A stretch of DNA of 33,886 nucleotides from Candolleomyces eurysporus (taxonomy: Eukaryota; Basidiomycota; Agaricomycetes; Agaricales; Psathyrellaceae). The position numbers were made by a program, and so were the translations under genes. The stretch covers positions 1-33,886 of the forward strand of contig JANBPK010001118.1 of the NCBI GenBank assembly GCA_027579435.1. The letters are read 5' to 3'. Of this stretch, positions 1-10,311 are shown one piece after another. The notes under the pieces are model-generated. The model saw nothing but the letters and a program-made list of their open reading frames with translations. It ran no database searches and was not told the origin of the DNA. Every line of letters begins with the position of its first letter. The stretch's first letter is position 1.

Positions 1-63
1 AACGTTTGTTCACAAAGGTACGCTCAAAGATTGCCTTCGACTGTATCCTCTGACCTCTTGAAG

Positions 64-1482
64 GTNTNNTATTTTGGGTGGAGATAAAACCAAAANCGCA
101 GAGTGAGGCCGATCCGCATTTCCGCGAGTTTTGGAGGATCGAGCTATCGACGTGCAGGAAATGGGAGCAGTTGCCTGATTATCCGAATCCCAATCTTATA
201 ATGCTGCTTCTGTACGAGTTCGGCGTGGACGCTGAACGCGACTTGGCCTACTACTTTGTTGGGGGGCCTGTAATGGACGTGTTCAATCTGAAGACGCTCC
301 AGTGGGAAGGACGGGTTTCGACCTCTTTCCATGAGCTGGCTGAAAAAGGCTCCGATGCGTGGCCATGGGGGTGGGGAAGGCTCGTTCAGATGACCTCGGT
401 CAGGAGTTTCGGGTCGAAGATGTACGTGTTTGGAGGTGAGACGAAGGCGACTGAGGTGGGGAACAATATCTCCATGGAGCTCGATTTTCGAGCTCTGGAG
501 TGGAAGCTACTTAGCGGCGATGCGGGCTGGTCCAAAACACCGCCTGAGTATACCGTTCCTGGACCTCGAACAGACCCTTCGACCTGGATCGACAGCAAAG
601 GTAAACGTTTCTACGTTATGTATGGTGTCGCAAATCGGCTGGGCGCGATGTTCAACAAGGAACTGGAGCTGGGTGACCCCAAATCTCATCCATACTACGA
701 TATCTGGAGCTGGGATCTTGTCAATGGTGGATGGAGAGAGGAGCGGATGGAGGGTAAGTCACCATGTCCCCGAACAGAGATGGCGGCTGTCTACGTGAGT
801 GTTTTGCATCCATTTGCCTTTGCGCCAGAGTTGACAATGCTTCGTTGACTTTAATTTTCAGAACCCTTTCACCGATCATGTTGCCGTCTTTGGAGGGTAT
901 TGTCCCACTTCCAGGTGTGCCTCTGTTGAACAAGTGGGGACCGACACGCTTTACAGCTTCTTTGCTGATACCTTTATCACCAAGATTGACCGGGATCCTT
1001 CAGATTCCACCGTCTCTCTCCGTTGGAAGCAGGTACTGTCGAGGGGTTTCCCAACGTATCGTGCATCAGCCAAGCTAGTCGTCGATGATACCACGGGGAA
1101 GATGTATCTGTTCTCTGGATACGTCAACACCCAATACATACCTCAGGACAAGGGTGATGGGCAAAGCCGATCGTTTGGTGACCTCTGGGAGCTCCGAGTT
1201 GATATACCTGGATCTGGGTGGGACCAAGCTGATATCGACTTGGAGGATGAAGCCAGGACTGCAGCATTGGGACCATGGCAAAAGTGTTATGCCTGTGGAG
1301 CGTTTGGAAACTGGAAGAAATGTGGAGGTACGTCAATCGGCTGCTCTGCGCTGTTTTGTATCGTTCCTGACGTTAATTCTCTTTCAGGGTCCTGCAATGG
1401 TCGCGTGCACTTCTGCGGGACTGAATGTCTCAGGGACGGCTGGAAAGAACATAAAGCAAGCCATGACTGTCGGAAAGTGTGA
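64..1482 (+). CDS. Kelch-repeat protein with C-terminal MYND zinc finger (5' partial)
   Basis: The reading frame is continuous from about 64 to 794, then 862–1327 and 1388–1482, joined across GT–AG introns 795–861 (67 nt) and 1328–1387 (60 nt, in frame and stop-free). There is no convincing ATG; the frame enters from upstream, possibly through an intron near 18–63, so the N-terminus lies outside the window. The body has Kelch-type blades (KMYVFGGE, HVAVFGGY, KMYLFSGY, each followed by an aromatic strand), expected to fold as a beta-propeller for protein binding. The C-terminus is a MYND finger whose ligands follow CxxC…C…C…FCxxxC…H…HxxC, rejoined by splicing intron 2. MYND fingers bind proline-rich partners in regulatory complexes; the exact role here is unknown. 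TGA ends the frame at 1480–1482. The 3' exon and the DNA behind it recur as fragments near 3.9, 4.1 and 10.5 kb. Confidence 0.85.
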
Positions 1483-2114
1483 TGCATGCTGTTCTACATC
1501 GATCTACTTGTAATTTATTCTCGTAATTTACTGAATACTACATTTTATTCTCGCTTCAGCGTGATGCTGATTAGACTCCTGGTTGCCATTGCTGGGATTT
1601 TGGCTACTAGTAAGCGCCTTTGGCGTCTATTACAATGCCATTAGACACGACCACGGCCATGGGCCATCGAGTGCTAGTCTACGTGACTCTGTACTGAAAA
1701 CCTGAGCTCGGTACAATCACTAGTGAATAAATCCCCCCCATCTTTCAATTCATAGTCCATCTATCGGGAAAGAGCCCCCTCATTTTTCAAGGAAAGATCC
1801 GTCTGAACTTAGCGCTTGTACTCGGATGAGCAAAACGATTATTTTGTTGGGACGTACATCTAGACTCAAACTAGTCTCTTCAGTGCAGTCTGAAGGTGCA
1901 GAGTAATTGAGTAGTTTACCTTCACTCATGATAACGGATGGTTTAGAGTCTACCATAATTCGGAGAAGGAGTCTGGAGAAAACCGCAGCGGTAGAGACAA
2001 CTTGAAAAATCGGGAATATGATGACGACTCGGACAGGGCATCTGGTGAAGATCAATAGACGAACATATTGAACGATACGACAGAAGGAAACGCTGATAAA
2101 CTCAAGGTGCTCGA
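1483..2114. other. Duplicated spacer between MYND gene and F-box pseudogene 1
   Basis: No gene is supported here. About 1490–1640 is the 3' flank of the MYND gene and recurs, diverged, behind the MYND-tail fragments at about 4165–4290 and 10520–10690. About 1780–2020 recurs at about 4425–4670. About 2000–2165 recurs at about 10700–10860. An open minus-strand frame covers much of 1780–2328, but only its first part (above about 2115) matches the F-box paralogs; the rest is probably read-through. Confidence 0.6.
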
Positions 2115-3649
2115 TCGACATGCGGCAATTCCGTGAGTGAGAAAGCCTGCATGTTGACCCCTCTGTCCTGAAGTGTATGGGATGGGAGCCTTGGAAGGGA
2201 TGGTAGCCGCACCGGACCTCCCGCAAGCGGGCTGGCTGGTTGCTTGAAATCTCCCGCCGTCGCGACGCAGTGAGGTCGAAAAACGCATCCTGGGCAACTC
2301 CTCCTCTGCCCATGCGAAACCTGAACACTTCGACGTTTGGGCAAAGAAGTAGTTAAGTGATAGAAGTACCCGCTGCATTGAATTGTGGCGTGACGTCCAT
2401 GAGGATGTTGCGGTTGAAACTTGCAGGTACCAGGCCATCTCAATCCGGAGATCTGTTGTGACAGACTAGTCCCAGAGAGGTGACTTTGGGGAGGTGCCGA
2501 AAGGAACGGTGAAGCCCGGCCTGAGTCAGGGATTCGTAGCGAAAGGTGACTTCTTCGAGGGCGGACCCAAGTGGTGCACGGTTTATTGGGATGATGCTAT
2601 CCCTTTCAAGAGGGAGATAGCATGTGACGAGGTTCGGGCATTCTTTCAACAATTTTAAAGCCTTCAACGCGTAAAAAAGATTCAATGTATTTGCAAAGGA
2701 TGCCATGAAACTAGATGCTCCAATTTGGACCAGACTACAGGCATGCGCAGGATATCGTGGGCCAGGGTCCAAGACCCTATTTCCAACGAGCGTAATGTCG
2801 ATGCGCTGAAAATGTTCGTGCTCGACACCAGATGTTGGCTCAGTGGCCTGTCCTGTTGGGGTTTGTCCAGGTAACAGTTGAGTTTGAAATTTGTGAGTGT
2901 TGGAGTGGATTGGGAAGGGGTGGTCAGGAGACGTATGACGGGGAAGTCAGGAAATTGTGCTTGGGGGAAGCTTAGTTGCAAGTTCGCATCCTTCCACCGT
3001 GGCAATGAAGAACATATTCCCTCCACGAGTTTGTGAAATTCGATGCACCGCGTAACAATGACCACGATCTCTCCCTCCGGTATAATGGAAACCGATGTTG
3101 TTCCGAGTATATTTCGACACAAAGATGACAGTCAACAGAGCGAGAAATCCACTCCTCCGTCATTTCAACTGGCTTTAGAACCTCTGCCCTCCAGGTATAC
3201 TGATATTCCATCTTGGAGGGATAGAAAGGAATCCTAACGTGTATATGACGCCAAAGGAGTTTTTCGAGAGTGCTGTTTCATGCCAGCGCTGGTAGACCTG
3301 GTTGACGACTACGGCTGGGTGTTTTGCTGAGACATTCAGATGCTCGTGTTTGACAACGTCGAGGACACTGAGCAAGATAGAGCTAATAATATCGTAATTG
3401 ATGCACTTAATGGGGGGNAAGTTAAGGCCTTATATTCGTCCACTTCTCTCCTCTTTGCCCCCGATGCTTCACTAGTGCTTGTGACTCTCCCCCAAGCTCT
3501 TCCATCGTCCCTTCAATTTCCTTCAAGACTGAGTCTCCCTCATTAATCACGCCGCGTACCGCCGGTATTTTATCGTCGGACGGAGCGTAGTTGGTGTTTA
3601 AGCAGTGCGAAGGGAAAGAGCATAGCTGAGCTGGTGAGAGAAAAGCCAC
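2115..3649 (-). pseudogene. F-box protein pseudogene, copy 1
   Basis: Minus strand. The N-terminal part (3649–3422) contains NTNYAPSDDKIPAVRG and a heptad-like coil. This is the typical start of agaricomycete F-box proteins, substrate adaptors of SCF ubiquitin ligases. After a frameshift at about 3418 (an N sits there) the F-box-like segment continues (YDIISSILLSVLDVV … VYQRWHETAL). Further frameshifts separate 3122–2682 (ending DILRMPVVWSKLEHL) from 2772–2440 and the tail. Against copy 2, about 180 bp of the leucine-rich middle is missing: INRA joins directly to PLGSALEEVTF near 2570. Several independent lesions make it a decayed gene. The orientation is tail-to-tail with the MYND gene. Confidence 0.75.
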
Positions 3650-3727
3650 GAGGATATGGTTTAGCGTGAAGAGTGTCTCCTGAGATACGTTATCAACTCA
3701 TCGGTAAGATAGATGGCGGTCATGTGG

Positions 3728-3955
3728 CACAATGATGGCGTGTAGACGCCCATCTTTACAGCCTTCGGGTGCCAAGTTTCATGGTTCCAGGACTGTCATT
3801 CCATCAAATACATGCAGTCAAATACAGCCCGTTTGTATCGGTCCTCATGTTAATTTGTTTTTAGGGTTTTGCAATGAGCTTTTCCATTTCTGCGGGAATG
3901 AATGTCTCAGGGACAGTTGGAGAGAGCATGAAAGAAGGGCGGCTTTGAAATAGTT
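3728..3955 (+). pseudogene. MYND 3'-end fragment A with retained intron sequence
   Basis: From about 3825 the sequence matches the end of intron 2 of the Kelch–MYND gene, including the acceptor (ttgtttttag, 3856–3865). The last MYND exon follows: GFCNELFHFCGNECLRDSWREH, ending TAG at 3951–3953. Upstream Kelch exons are absent. The retained intron means DNA duplication, not a retrocopy. The segment 3728–3950 is directly repeated at 10312–10500, each copy lying just behind the 5' end of an F-box pseudogene. Confidence 0.7.
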
Positions 3956-4069
3956 TCAGTTTGCCGCGACGGGGAGGAATGATGTGCCCGTATCTGGAGG
4001 CTCAAGGAAAGTATTAATAAGGGGCCGCTACTTAGAGTAGCGGGCATGGCTACAAGGCTTTCATTCCAT

Positions 4070-4168
4070 AAAACACGATGGGCCTGTCCATTTCTGCGGG
4101 ACTAAATGTTGAGTCAGGGATAGTTATTAAGAACATGAGCAAGCAATGACTGTCGGAAAGTATGATCC
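4070..4168 (+). pseudogene. MYND 3'-end fragment B
   Basis: This is a second MYND tail only about 120 bp after fragment A. It reads HDGPVHFCGTKC followed by an in-frame stop, then remnants of EHEQAMTVGK. It keeps the FCGT…C ligands but is non-functional. It and the following spacer (to about 4670) match 1415–2020, so it marks the edge of another copy of the MYND/F-box unit that has lost its F-box gene. Confidence 0.65.
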
Positions 4169-4919
4169 CTTTGCTCTACATTAATTTACTGTTAATGTAC
4201 CGTGCCATGACTTATTGAATATCATCTTTCGGTACATATTGCTGTTTCCCCTCGCCTGAGATTGACTAAGGGCCCTTGGCATCTGTCACACCGTCCTCAT
4301 TCCGCACGTAATTGTGATTTCAGGGCACGACTAAATTGCACAGCAGCCTACTGCAATTATTATCATCGAGGAACGGGATAATTGTCGCGACCGTTGATGG
4401 TGACACGATTGATCGCGCAAGAACCTCCCCATTTCAAGGCAAAATTCCTCCAAACTTTGCGGTTTTACGATGAGAAAAATAACTATTTTGTAGGCACATA
4501 ACTCTGGACTCAAACCAGTCTCTTCGGTGCAAGTCTGTGGGTGTCGAAGGTAGAAACAAAGTAAATGAAAGGATAGCCTAAGTGATAACAGATGGTTTTG
4601 AGCCTAATATAATCAAGTTGGAGAAGAAACATGGAGAACACAGAAGTGGTAGAGGCTACATGAAAAATTGACCCAAAAGTATTTATGAATTAGGGTCGAG
4701 GCCTAAGGGCCGACCCGGGGTCAGCCTCGGCCCGGGACAGTCTATTGGTGAGTTATTATTTTCCTTCCATAGCCCGCATGGGCTGACATATCGCTGTCAT
4801 TACATTCAAAGCGTGGTGAAAGAACACCTATCAGGTTAGAAGTTCGACCCATCACAAAGATTTTCAGACTCTTCCTTGTGGCCCTTTCCATCAGCCCGTG
4901 TTGTCGATTTCAATTGTGA
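4169..4919. other. Duplicated spacer, no gene
   Basis: About 4425–4670 is a diverged direct copy of about 1780–2020, the DNA distal to F-box pseudogene 1. Near 4690–4740 is a short GC-rich, partly self-complementary stretch (gggccgacccggggtcagcc). No supported reading frame was found. Confidence 0.5.
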
Positions 4920-5222
4920 AAAAGAATGGATTATCGGATTAGGCATCTGCGAATATTTCACGAATCCCTTGTGCTTCAGCAAGGCTTTCCCAGCCGACAA
5001 TTCTACTTTATAAGGCAATAAATGTGACGATGTGCAACCGAGGCCATCACCTTCATCACTCGGCTGGAGAAACATCATAGCCTTTTACTTTACGCAAAGC
5101 TGCACAGTCACCAGCACACGAAACCCGCATAGAGAAGCTCTCGCTGCTCAACAAGCTACCTTTGGCCAGGGGGACAAGGTCTGTTTTCAAGCAGACGTTG
5201 CCATATTCAGGTGATCTTGTAG

Positions 5223-5503
5223 CACTGCTGGGATCCAACTATTCTGCGGTATGCAAGATGCATGCAAAACGAATCCAAAAAATCTTGGGTTTCGAAAACC
5301 CTCTTGCAACGCGCAAAAGACAATTATTTGCGTATTGCCGCCCGCAAAACGCCAGATTCCGCATATTGCAGGCTGCAAAACACAAATAATCGCGTTTTGC
5401 ATCACATTTTGGCCCAATGAAGAATAGTATCAAAATTTTTGTAATGAAAGGATGTGTTTTGCAACGATCTTGCCGTATGCAGAAAAATTGGATCCCAGCA
5501 GTG
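5223..5503. mobile_element. 281-bp MITE with CACTG terminal inverted repeats
   Basis: The ends are inverted repeats, 16 nt perfect (CACTGCTGGGATCCAA at 5223–5238 and its complement at 5488–5503) and recognisable with mismatches for about 54 nt. The element is flanked by TAG on both sides (5220–5222 and 5504–5506). The paralogous site in copy B (about 12378–12390) has a single TAG and no element, so the ends are exact. The inside has several GCAAAA/TTTTGC motifs in both orientations and no coding capacity. A 3-bp duplication with CACTG-type termini fits a non-autonomous CACTA (En/Spm) element best. Harbinger-type is the alternative; no transposase is seen in the window. Confidence 0.88.
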
Positions 5504-5906
5504 TAGGGGTCCCGGAAGAAGCGACGGCACTCCGTGACGCCGGATATCCTAAGCGCCCAGGCTGACCAAGGTCTAACGGGCTGCGATTCTCTATTCATTC
5601 TCTTGAAACACTCTCGGAGCTTGCTATCGGTGACATATTGATAGCCACAAAAGTACCGTTGGCCAAGGGGACAAGGGTCGATCTCCGATCTTGCATTTGC
5701 TATGCTTTCTCCTAGGCTTGGCTGTGATGTCCCTTTTTACAGCTATTGTGCGGTGCCGAAAAATGGGGCAGCTTCATCTGCTAAAACGCCCGCCTTATGC
5801 TTCGTAGGGTCAAAACCTCAGTTGGTAACAGTAACCCTTCAGCCCTATAACTACCTGCTGGAGGACCCCCTGCTAGATACATTTTCAGCATTTCAAGGTT
5901 CGCGTG

Positions 5907-7832
5907 ATGCGTAGGTACTGTTACCTCCTCACATTGAGTTGATCCTTACCAGACTGATCACAGGTTACAAGTTTTCGGCCATCGTCGTTCTATTGCTATC
6001 CATTTCCGGTTTCAATGCAGCAACAAACTTTACCCAATGCCTCGAACAAGTACAAAATGGCGCCTTTGGTACAGGCAAGATTGGTGCAACCGACAACCAC
6101 GGGAACATATTAGAAGACGTCAAACAAGCCACCGGTCTGACCTATGAACTGTGCGTCACGGCGTGCGGTTCAGGGCCATCGCCATTCCGATGGACGGTAT
6201 TCTCTCAACGATTCAGCTCATGGCTTCTGCCATGGCTTGCGCTGGTTTCACAGCTCCCNTTTTGGACCCAAGGACAGGCTCGATAACCTCGAGTCCGTGC
6301 TTCTCACCATCGGTTCGCCAATACTGGCAGCCTATTCACTTGCCCTTACCGTACTCAACGGCCGGTGGATTGCTCGACGGTTCTCGAAGCACAATTACCC
6401 CAACATTCGGAACGCCGTTCGGGTTCTCAGTAGCCTACAACAGGCACCTCTTCGAGTGACCAATGAAGACGCTCTCCTCGCCTCATTAATCGTTCTTCCC
6501 CACAACGATGAATGGTGGAAAGAGCTGATAGAATGGCTGGCCTACCCACATACGTGGTCCATCTCCGCCGCCACATCCATCGCATGGGTCGTCGTCGCGT
6601 ACCTCTTCACTGTCATCGGTTTTCTCATGGAAGACGTTACCAGATTCACGGCCCACGGTCAAGAAAGTCTGTGGCTATGGCTTCTTCCCATTGCCATTGG
6701 GTGGCTTCAGCTGTCACCCAAATGCGACGAGGTCAGGGTGCGCAGTGCCGTCGAGAGGGCGAACAAAATTGCCTATGCCGCAACGGGTACCCATCCAGTC
6801 TTAGTCCAGGAGCATACGGAGCAGAGGGCGATCTACCTAGCTTTCAGCGAAGGTGATGAAGATGATGATGTCCTTCGCCGTGATGAGAGAGTGACAGCAC
6901 CCATTTACAGTTACGCCCGGCTCTTGCCATGGGTGCAGGCAGTGGAGAGGGTATCGGAGACCTTCGAAGTCGTGTCAGGTCGTTACCGTCGCCATGAATC
7001 TGTCGACCCTGATATTACCTGGGTGGCAACGGTTGATAGTAAAGGTTGTGGGCATTTGTCAAAGCCTCATGAACGGAACAGGGTGGGTAGTGCATCTCAA
7101 GTGGCAACATACTGCCTTGATCCTGCAGGTGGTATTACGACTAGAAGCAGATGGGGACCTGACATCTTCTCCCGGATTGCTATAGCCTCGGCTTTGGCAT
7201 TTCTACTGCAATGGGGGACGGTAGGTGCAGCGTTTTTATCCGCATACCTCACTCCCACTACAGGTGAGCTAATATACACTCTCGTCTATGTTTTGGCACT
7301 GATAAGTTGGACAATGGCAGGTCTAGGCTGCCGGGCCACTGCATACCTCTTGTATGGGGCACTCTCCACCATCGTTTGGCTGATGCTTCTCACTTCAAGT
7401 TTCCTAACACACTACATTTCGACTTCGCAGTATCATCTAAATGATCCTCCCAGACGATCTAAAGGTACCCATAGCCACTCCTGTCAGCAGATCTTTTCAA
7501 CAAGCTTACATTGATACTCAGTCCCTCGACGCCTCGCCATAGCCCTCCGGCGTCTCGCTAAAATCCTTGCGACATTGAACGCTATCTGGATCGTAGTCAT
7601 CTGCGGCTTCCAATTCGCAAACTTCTTTAACCGGTGTTACTGCAACAGCAGCATTTTTAGTAGAGGGAAATCTGCTTTCACTGCTATCAGACCGACGCCA
7701 GAAGATCTGCCCCCAATGAGGAACGCTTGGATTGGAGGGGTTTGTTTGGCGTCTGGGACAGCTGCGCTATTCGTAGGGTTTGTTTATGTATACATCAATC
7801 CACCGCTTCCCGACTCGGAGGAGAGGGACTAG
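5907..7832 (+). CDS. Multi-spanning membrane protein, copy 1 (single-base frameshift at an N)
   Basis: Model: 5907–5914, 5953–7464, 7522–7832, that is an 8-nt first exon, a 38-nt candidate intron, a long exon, a 57-nt intron (7465–7521) and a last exon ending PPLPDSEERD. The total is 1,831 nt, exactly one more than the 1,830 nt of copy 2. The extra base lies at the N at 6259 in a cccnttttgg context, where copy 2 reads cccattcgg, so a sequencing error is likely. The protein has a hydrophobic N-terminus, about eight further hydrophobic segments, and motifs SLALTVLNGRWIARRFS, LIVLPHNDEWW and RCYCNSS. I recognise the pattern as a recurrent agaricomycete membrane protein family without known function; no enzyme motif is visible. 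Without the tiny first exon there is no ATG at the start of the long exon (ctg where copy 2 has atg). Confidence 0.8.
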
Positions 7833-8102
7833 AGTGCGGTACTTTCTTTACTCTGGGTCGAGACATGGTTCGAAGATTTGGTTTTACTAGTGTAGATTAT
7901 GGGGACTGGTGAGCATACCTATCAGAACAGATTTGCGACTGTAGGTCCCTAATTACATTCATAGTTCCTGCTACTCGCTGCGGTAAATAACTGTATTGCA
8001 TGATCATACGGTACAAGGTTCACTTGGTGCCTTCCATGCACCTCGGCCATATGGTTCTCATCCCACAAAGCCGCGAACATAATCAATGCGCTCCCGCTCA
8101 AT

Positions 8103-8238
8103 AATTTCCACTTCTCAGCTTTCGGGAAGTGGTGGGTTCAATAAACACATTAAAAATCCTACAAACAAAAACGCAGTCCCTCCTGCCAAACAAACTCGCT
8201 CCACCACGGATCGTTCTGGGGAAGGAAGATCAACGAGT
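8103..8238 (-). pseudogene. Inverted, internally deleted relic of the membrane protein gene
   Basis: Read on the minus strand, 8238 to about 8195 gives SLIFLPQNDPWWSEFV, matching LIVLPHNDEWW in the middle of the membrane protein. It then passes directly, in another frame, into AGGTAFLFVGFLMCLLNPPLPE, matching the C-terminus. Everything between (about 400 residues) is deleted. The relic is convergent with copy 1. Its C-terminal part is shared with copy B, so it predates the duplication. Confidence 0.75.
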
Positions 8239-8242
8239 CGCA

Positions 8243-8445
8243 TCAGACGGGCAGGTCATAGACCTCTTGAGCATCGTTGAAGGAAGATGACCAGGCCCAC
8301 TCCCAGTTCTTCACAGCTTCCCCGAGCTGCTTCAAGACCTGCTCCTGCTCAGCCTGAGAAGTGCACTTTGCGATCCGATTCTCGAACTCCGGAGGATTTA
8401 TCGTGTAGAACGATTCATTATGGTGGGACCGGCGGCAAACTTTGA
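8243..8445 (-). pseudogene. Unrecognised terminal exon fragment
   Basis: The minus strand is open for 67 codons after a good acceptor (ctttgcag, ending at 8446). It reads KVCRRSHHNESFYTINPPEF … EQEQVLKQLGEAVKNWEWAW and stops at 8243–8245, just before the inverted membrane-protein relic. Composition is protein-like, with a short amphipathic helix. No family is recognised and no upstream exon is found, so it may be a gene fragment carried with the rearranged block. Confidence 0.35.
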
Positions 8446-8657
8446 CTGCAAAGGGCCTTCAAACGGCATCATACACGGACAAGGACCTTGGAGATGTCAC
8501 GAACGGTTACAGATGGATTCGAAAACAACGTAGCGAGGAAGTCGGCATTCTAAAGCGAATCGTGGTGTCAGATGCCAGGAAAACAAAGAAAGATTCACAG
8601 ATAAATCGACTAAATTACCAGGGAAACACTGATCAAAATCAAGGAGAATGTCACCGG

Positions 8658-10244
8658 TCACCAGTGAGTGAGTGAAAAGGCCTCCATGTCAACCCCTCTC
8701 TCACAAAGTATCTCTCTGGGATTAGCGACTTTGAAGGAATAGTTGCCGTACGCAACCTTCCTCAGGCAGGCGGGCTGATTGTTCACCTCCCTCCGTCGCG
8801 CCGCAATGAAGTCGACCAACGCGTCCTCATCGATTCCTCTTAGGGCAGGGATAAATCTCAACACCTTGATGCTTGGGCAAAGGGGCGATTGAGTGATAGC
8901 AGGACCTGCCGCATCGGATTGTGGCACAAGGTCCATGAAGAAGTCGCAGTTGAGATTTGCAGCTACCAGCCGATTTTCAGCTTGGATACCCGATCCGAAT
9001 CCGTAGGGAAGGAATAGCTCCAAGCAGGTGACTTCGGGGAGGAGCCGAAGGGAATGGGGAAGCCCGGCCTGTGTCAGGGATTTGTAGCAAAAGCTGACTT
9101 CTTCGAGGGCGGACCCAAAGCACTCGAAAAATTCGAAGAGCCCACTCTCTCGGTGCTCGCGCAGTGGCGAACACGAGTCTCCAGTGAGGACCTTGAGTTT
9201 ACGAAGAGACGGAAGGATGAGGGATGTCGCGAAACCCTTGGGAAGATGGCATGTGTACGGTTGGAGAGTTAGTTCTCTGAGTCTTGATAGTGATATCGCT
9301 GCACGGTTCATTGGGATGACAGTATCCCTTTCAAGGGGGAGATAACAGGTGACGAGGTTGGGGCATTCTTTCAACAATTCCAAAAGCTCCACCGCGCCAA
9401 AAAAATTCCATATTCTTGCAATGGATCAAACTACGGGCATGCGCAAGATATCGTAGGCCTGGATCCAAGACCCTAATTCCAACGAGCGCGATGTCGGTCC
9501 GCTGAAAATGTTCGTGCTCGACACTAGATATTGGCTGAGTGGCTGGTTCCTTTCGGTTCCGTTCACGCGGCAGTTGAGTTTGACATTTGTGAGTGTTGGA
9601 GTGGAAGGGATAGTCAGAAGACGTATGGTGGGGAAGTCGGAAAACCGTGCTTGAGGGAAGCTTATTCGCAAGTCCACATCCTTCCACCACGGCGATGAAG
9701 ATTATAGTACCTCCACGAGTTTTCGAAACTCAATGCACTCCATAACCCAGGTGCTAGTCTCACCCTCCCTTAATAACGCACCCAGCTGTTCGTAAATTCT
9801 GACACTAAGATGACAGTCACCAGAGCGAGAAATCCACACCTCCATGATTTCAACCAGTTTTAAGACCTTTGCCCTCCAGGTATCCTGATTTTCCGACGAG
9901 GAGGGATAGGAAGGAATCCGAAAGCGTACATGACGCCAAAGGAGTTTTACGGAGAATGCTGTCCCACGCCAGCGTTGGCAAACGTGGCTGATGACTACGG
10001 CTGGGTGGCTATTTGAGATGTTCAGATGCTTGTGATCGACAATGTCGAGAACACTGAGGAAGATGGAGCTCAGGATATCGTAATCGATATGCTCGATGGG
10101 AGAAAGTATGGCCTTACGTTCGTCCGCTTCCCTCTTGATAATCTCGTCGCGTATCGTGGGTATCTCATTCTTCGAGGGAGCGTAGGCAGTGTTTGAGTGC
10201 CGAGCGAAGGGGTAGAGCATAGCCAAGCAGGGGAGGGAGGACAT
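8658..10244 (-). pseudogene. F-box protein pseudogene, copy 2 (two nonsense codons, one frame)
   Basis: This is the best preserved F-box copy. One minus-strand frame runs from an ATG at 10244 (MSSLPCLAMLYPF) to a stop at 8658, interrupted only by TAA at 9702–9704 and TGA at 9426–9428. The F-box-like domain is in the first third (YDILSSIFLSVLDIV … VCQRWRGTAFSVKLLW). The N-terminal coil of copy 1 is shortened. A leucine-rich C-terminal half follows (LKECPNLVTCYLPLE, LPSLRKLKVL), the presumed substrate-binding part of an SCF adaptor. At 9426 copies 1 and 3 have TGG (MPVVWS), so the lesion is Trp to stop. The frame also stays open upstream to 10394. Translation as three shorter pieces is possible but unlikely to give a working adaptor. 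Confidence 0.78.
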
Positions 10245-10311
10245 GTTTTGGTGTGAAGAGCGTCTTCCGAGCGAATCGCCGCCGATAGGACGGAGGCGGT
10301 CACATGTGGCA

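Larger units (their letters stand above)
4920..8197 (+). repeat. Segmental duplication, copy A (partner 12140–15225)
   Basis: Collinear direct duplication. The first matching block begins about 4920 (gaatggattatcggattagg) against 12142. It continues through the upstream region, the whole membrane-protein gene, its 3' flank (gaagtggtgggttcaataaa) and a minus-strand relic, and ends about 8197 against 15225. Copy A carries a 281-bp element (5223–5503) missing from copy B; copy B carries a 172-bp insertion missing from copy A. Confidence 0.9.

Noticed and set aside
430..798. 122-codon plus-strand frame overlapping the Kelch–MYND gene
   Set aside because: It is a frame shadow of the Kelch exon; the real frame has blade motifs and matching splice sites.
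1780..2328. 182-codon minus-strand frame as a separate gene
   Set aside because: Its first part is the end of the F-box homology and the rest lacks any match in the paralogs as protein; no start or splice signals support an independent gene.
4846..4870. Possible tRNA T-loop (gaagttcgaccca)
   Set aside because: No acceptor, D or anticodon stems can be formed around it.
5162..5598. Open frames crossing 5240–5510
   Set aside because: They lie within the 281-bp inverted-repeat element and break at its borders; the empty paralogous site shows no gene there.
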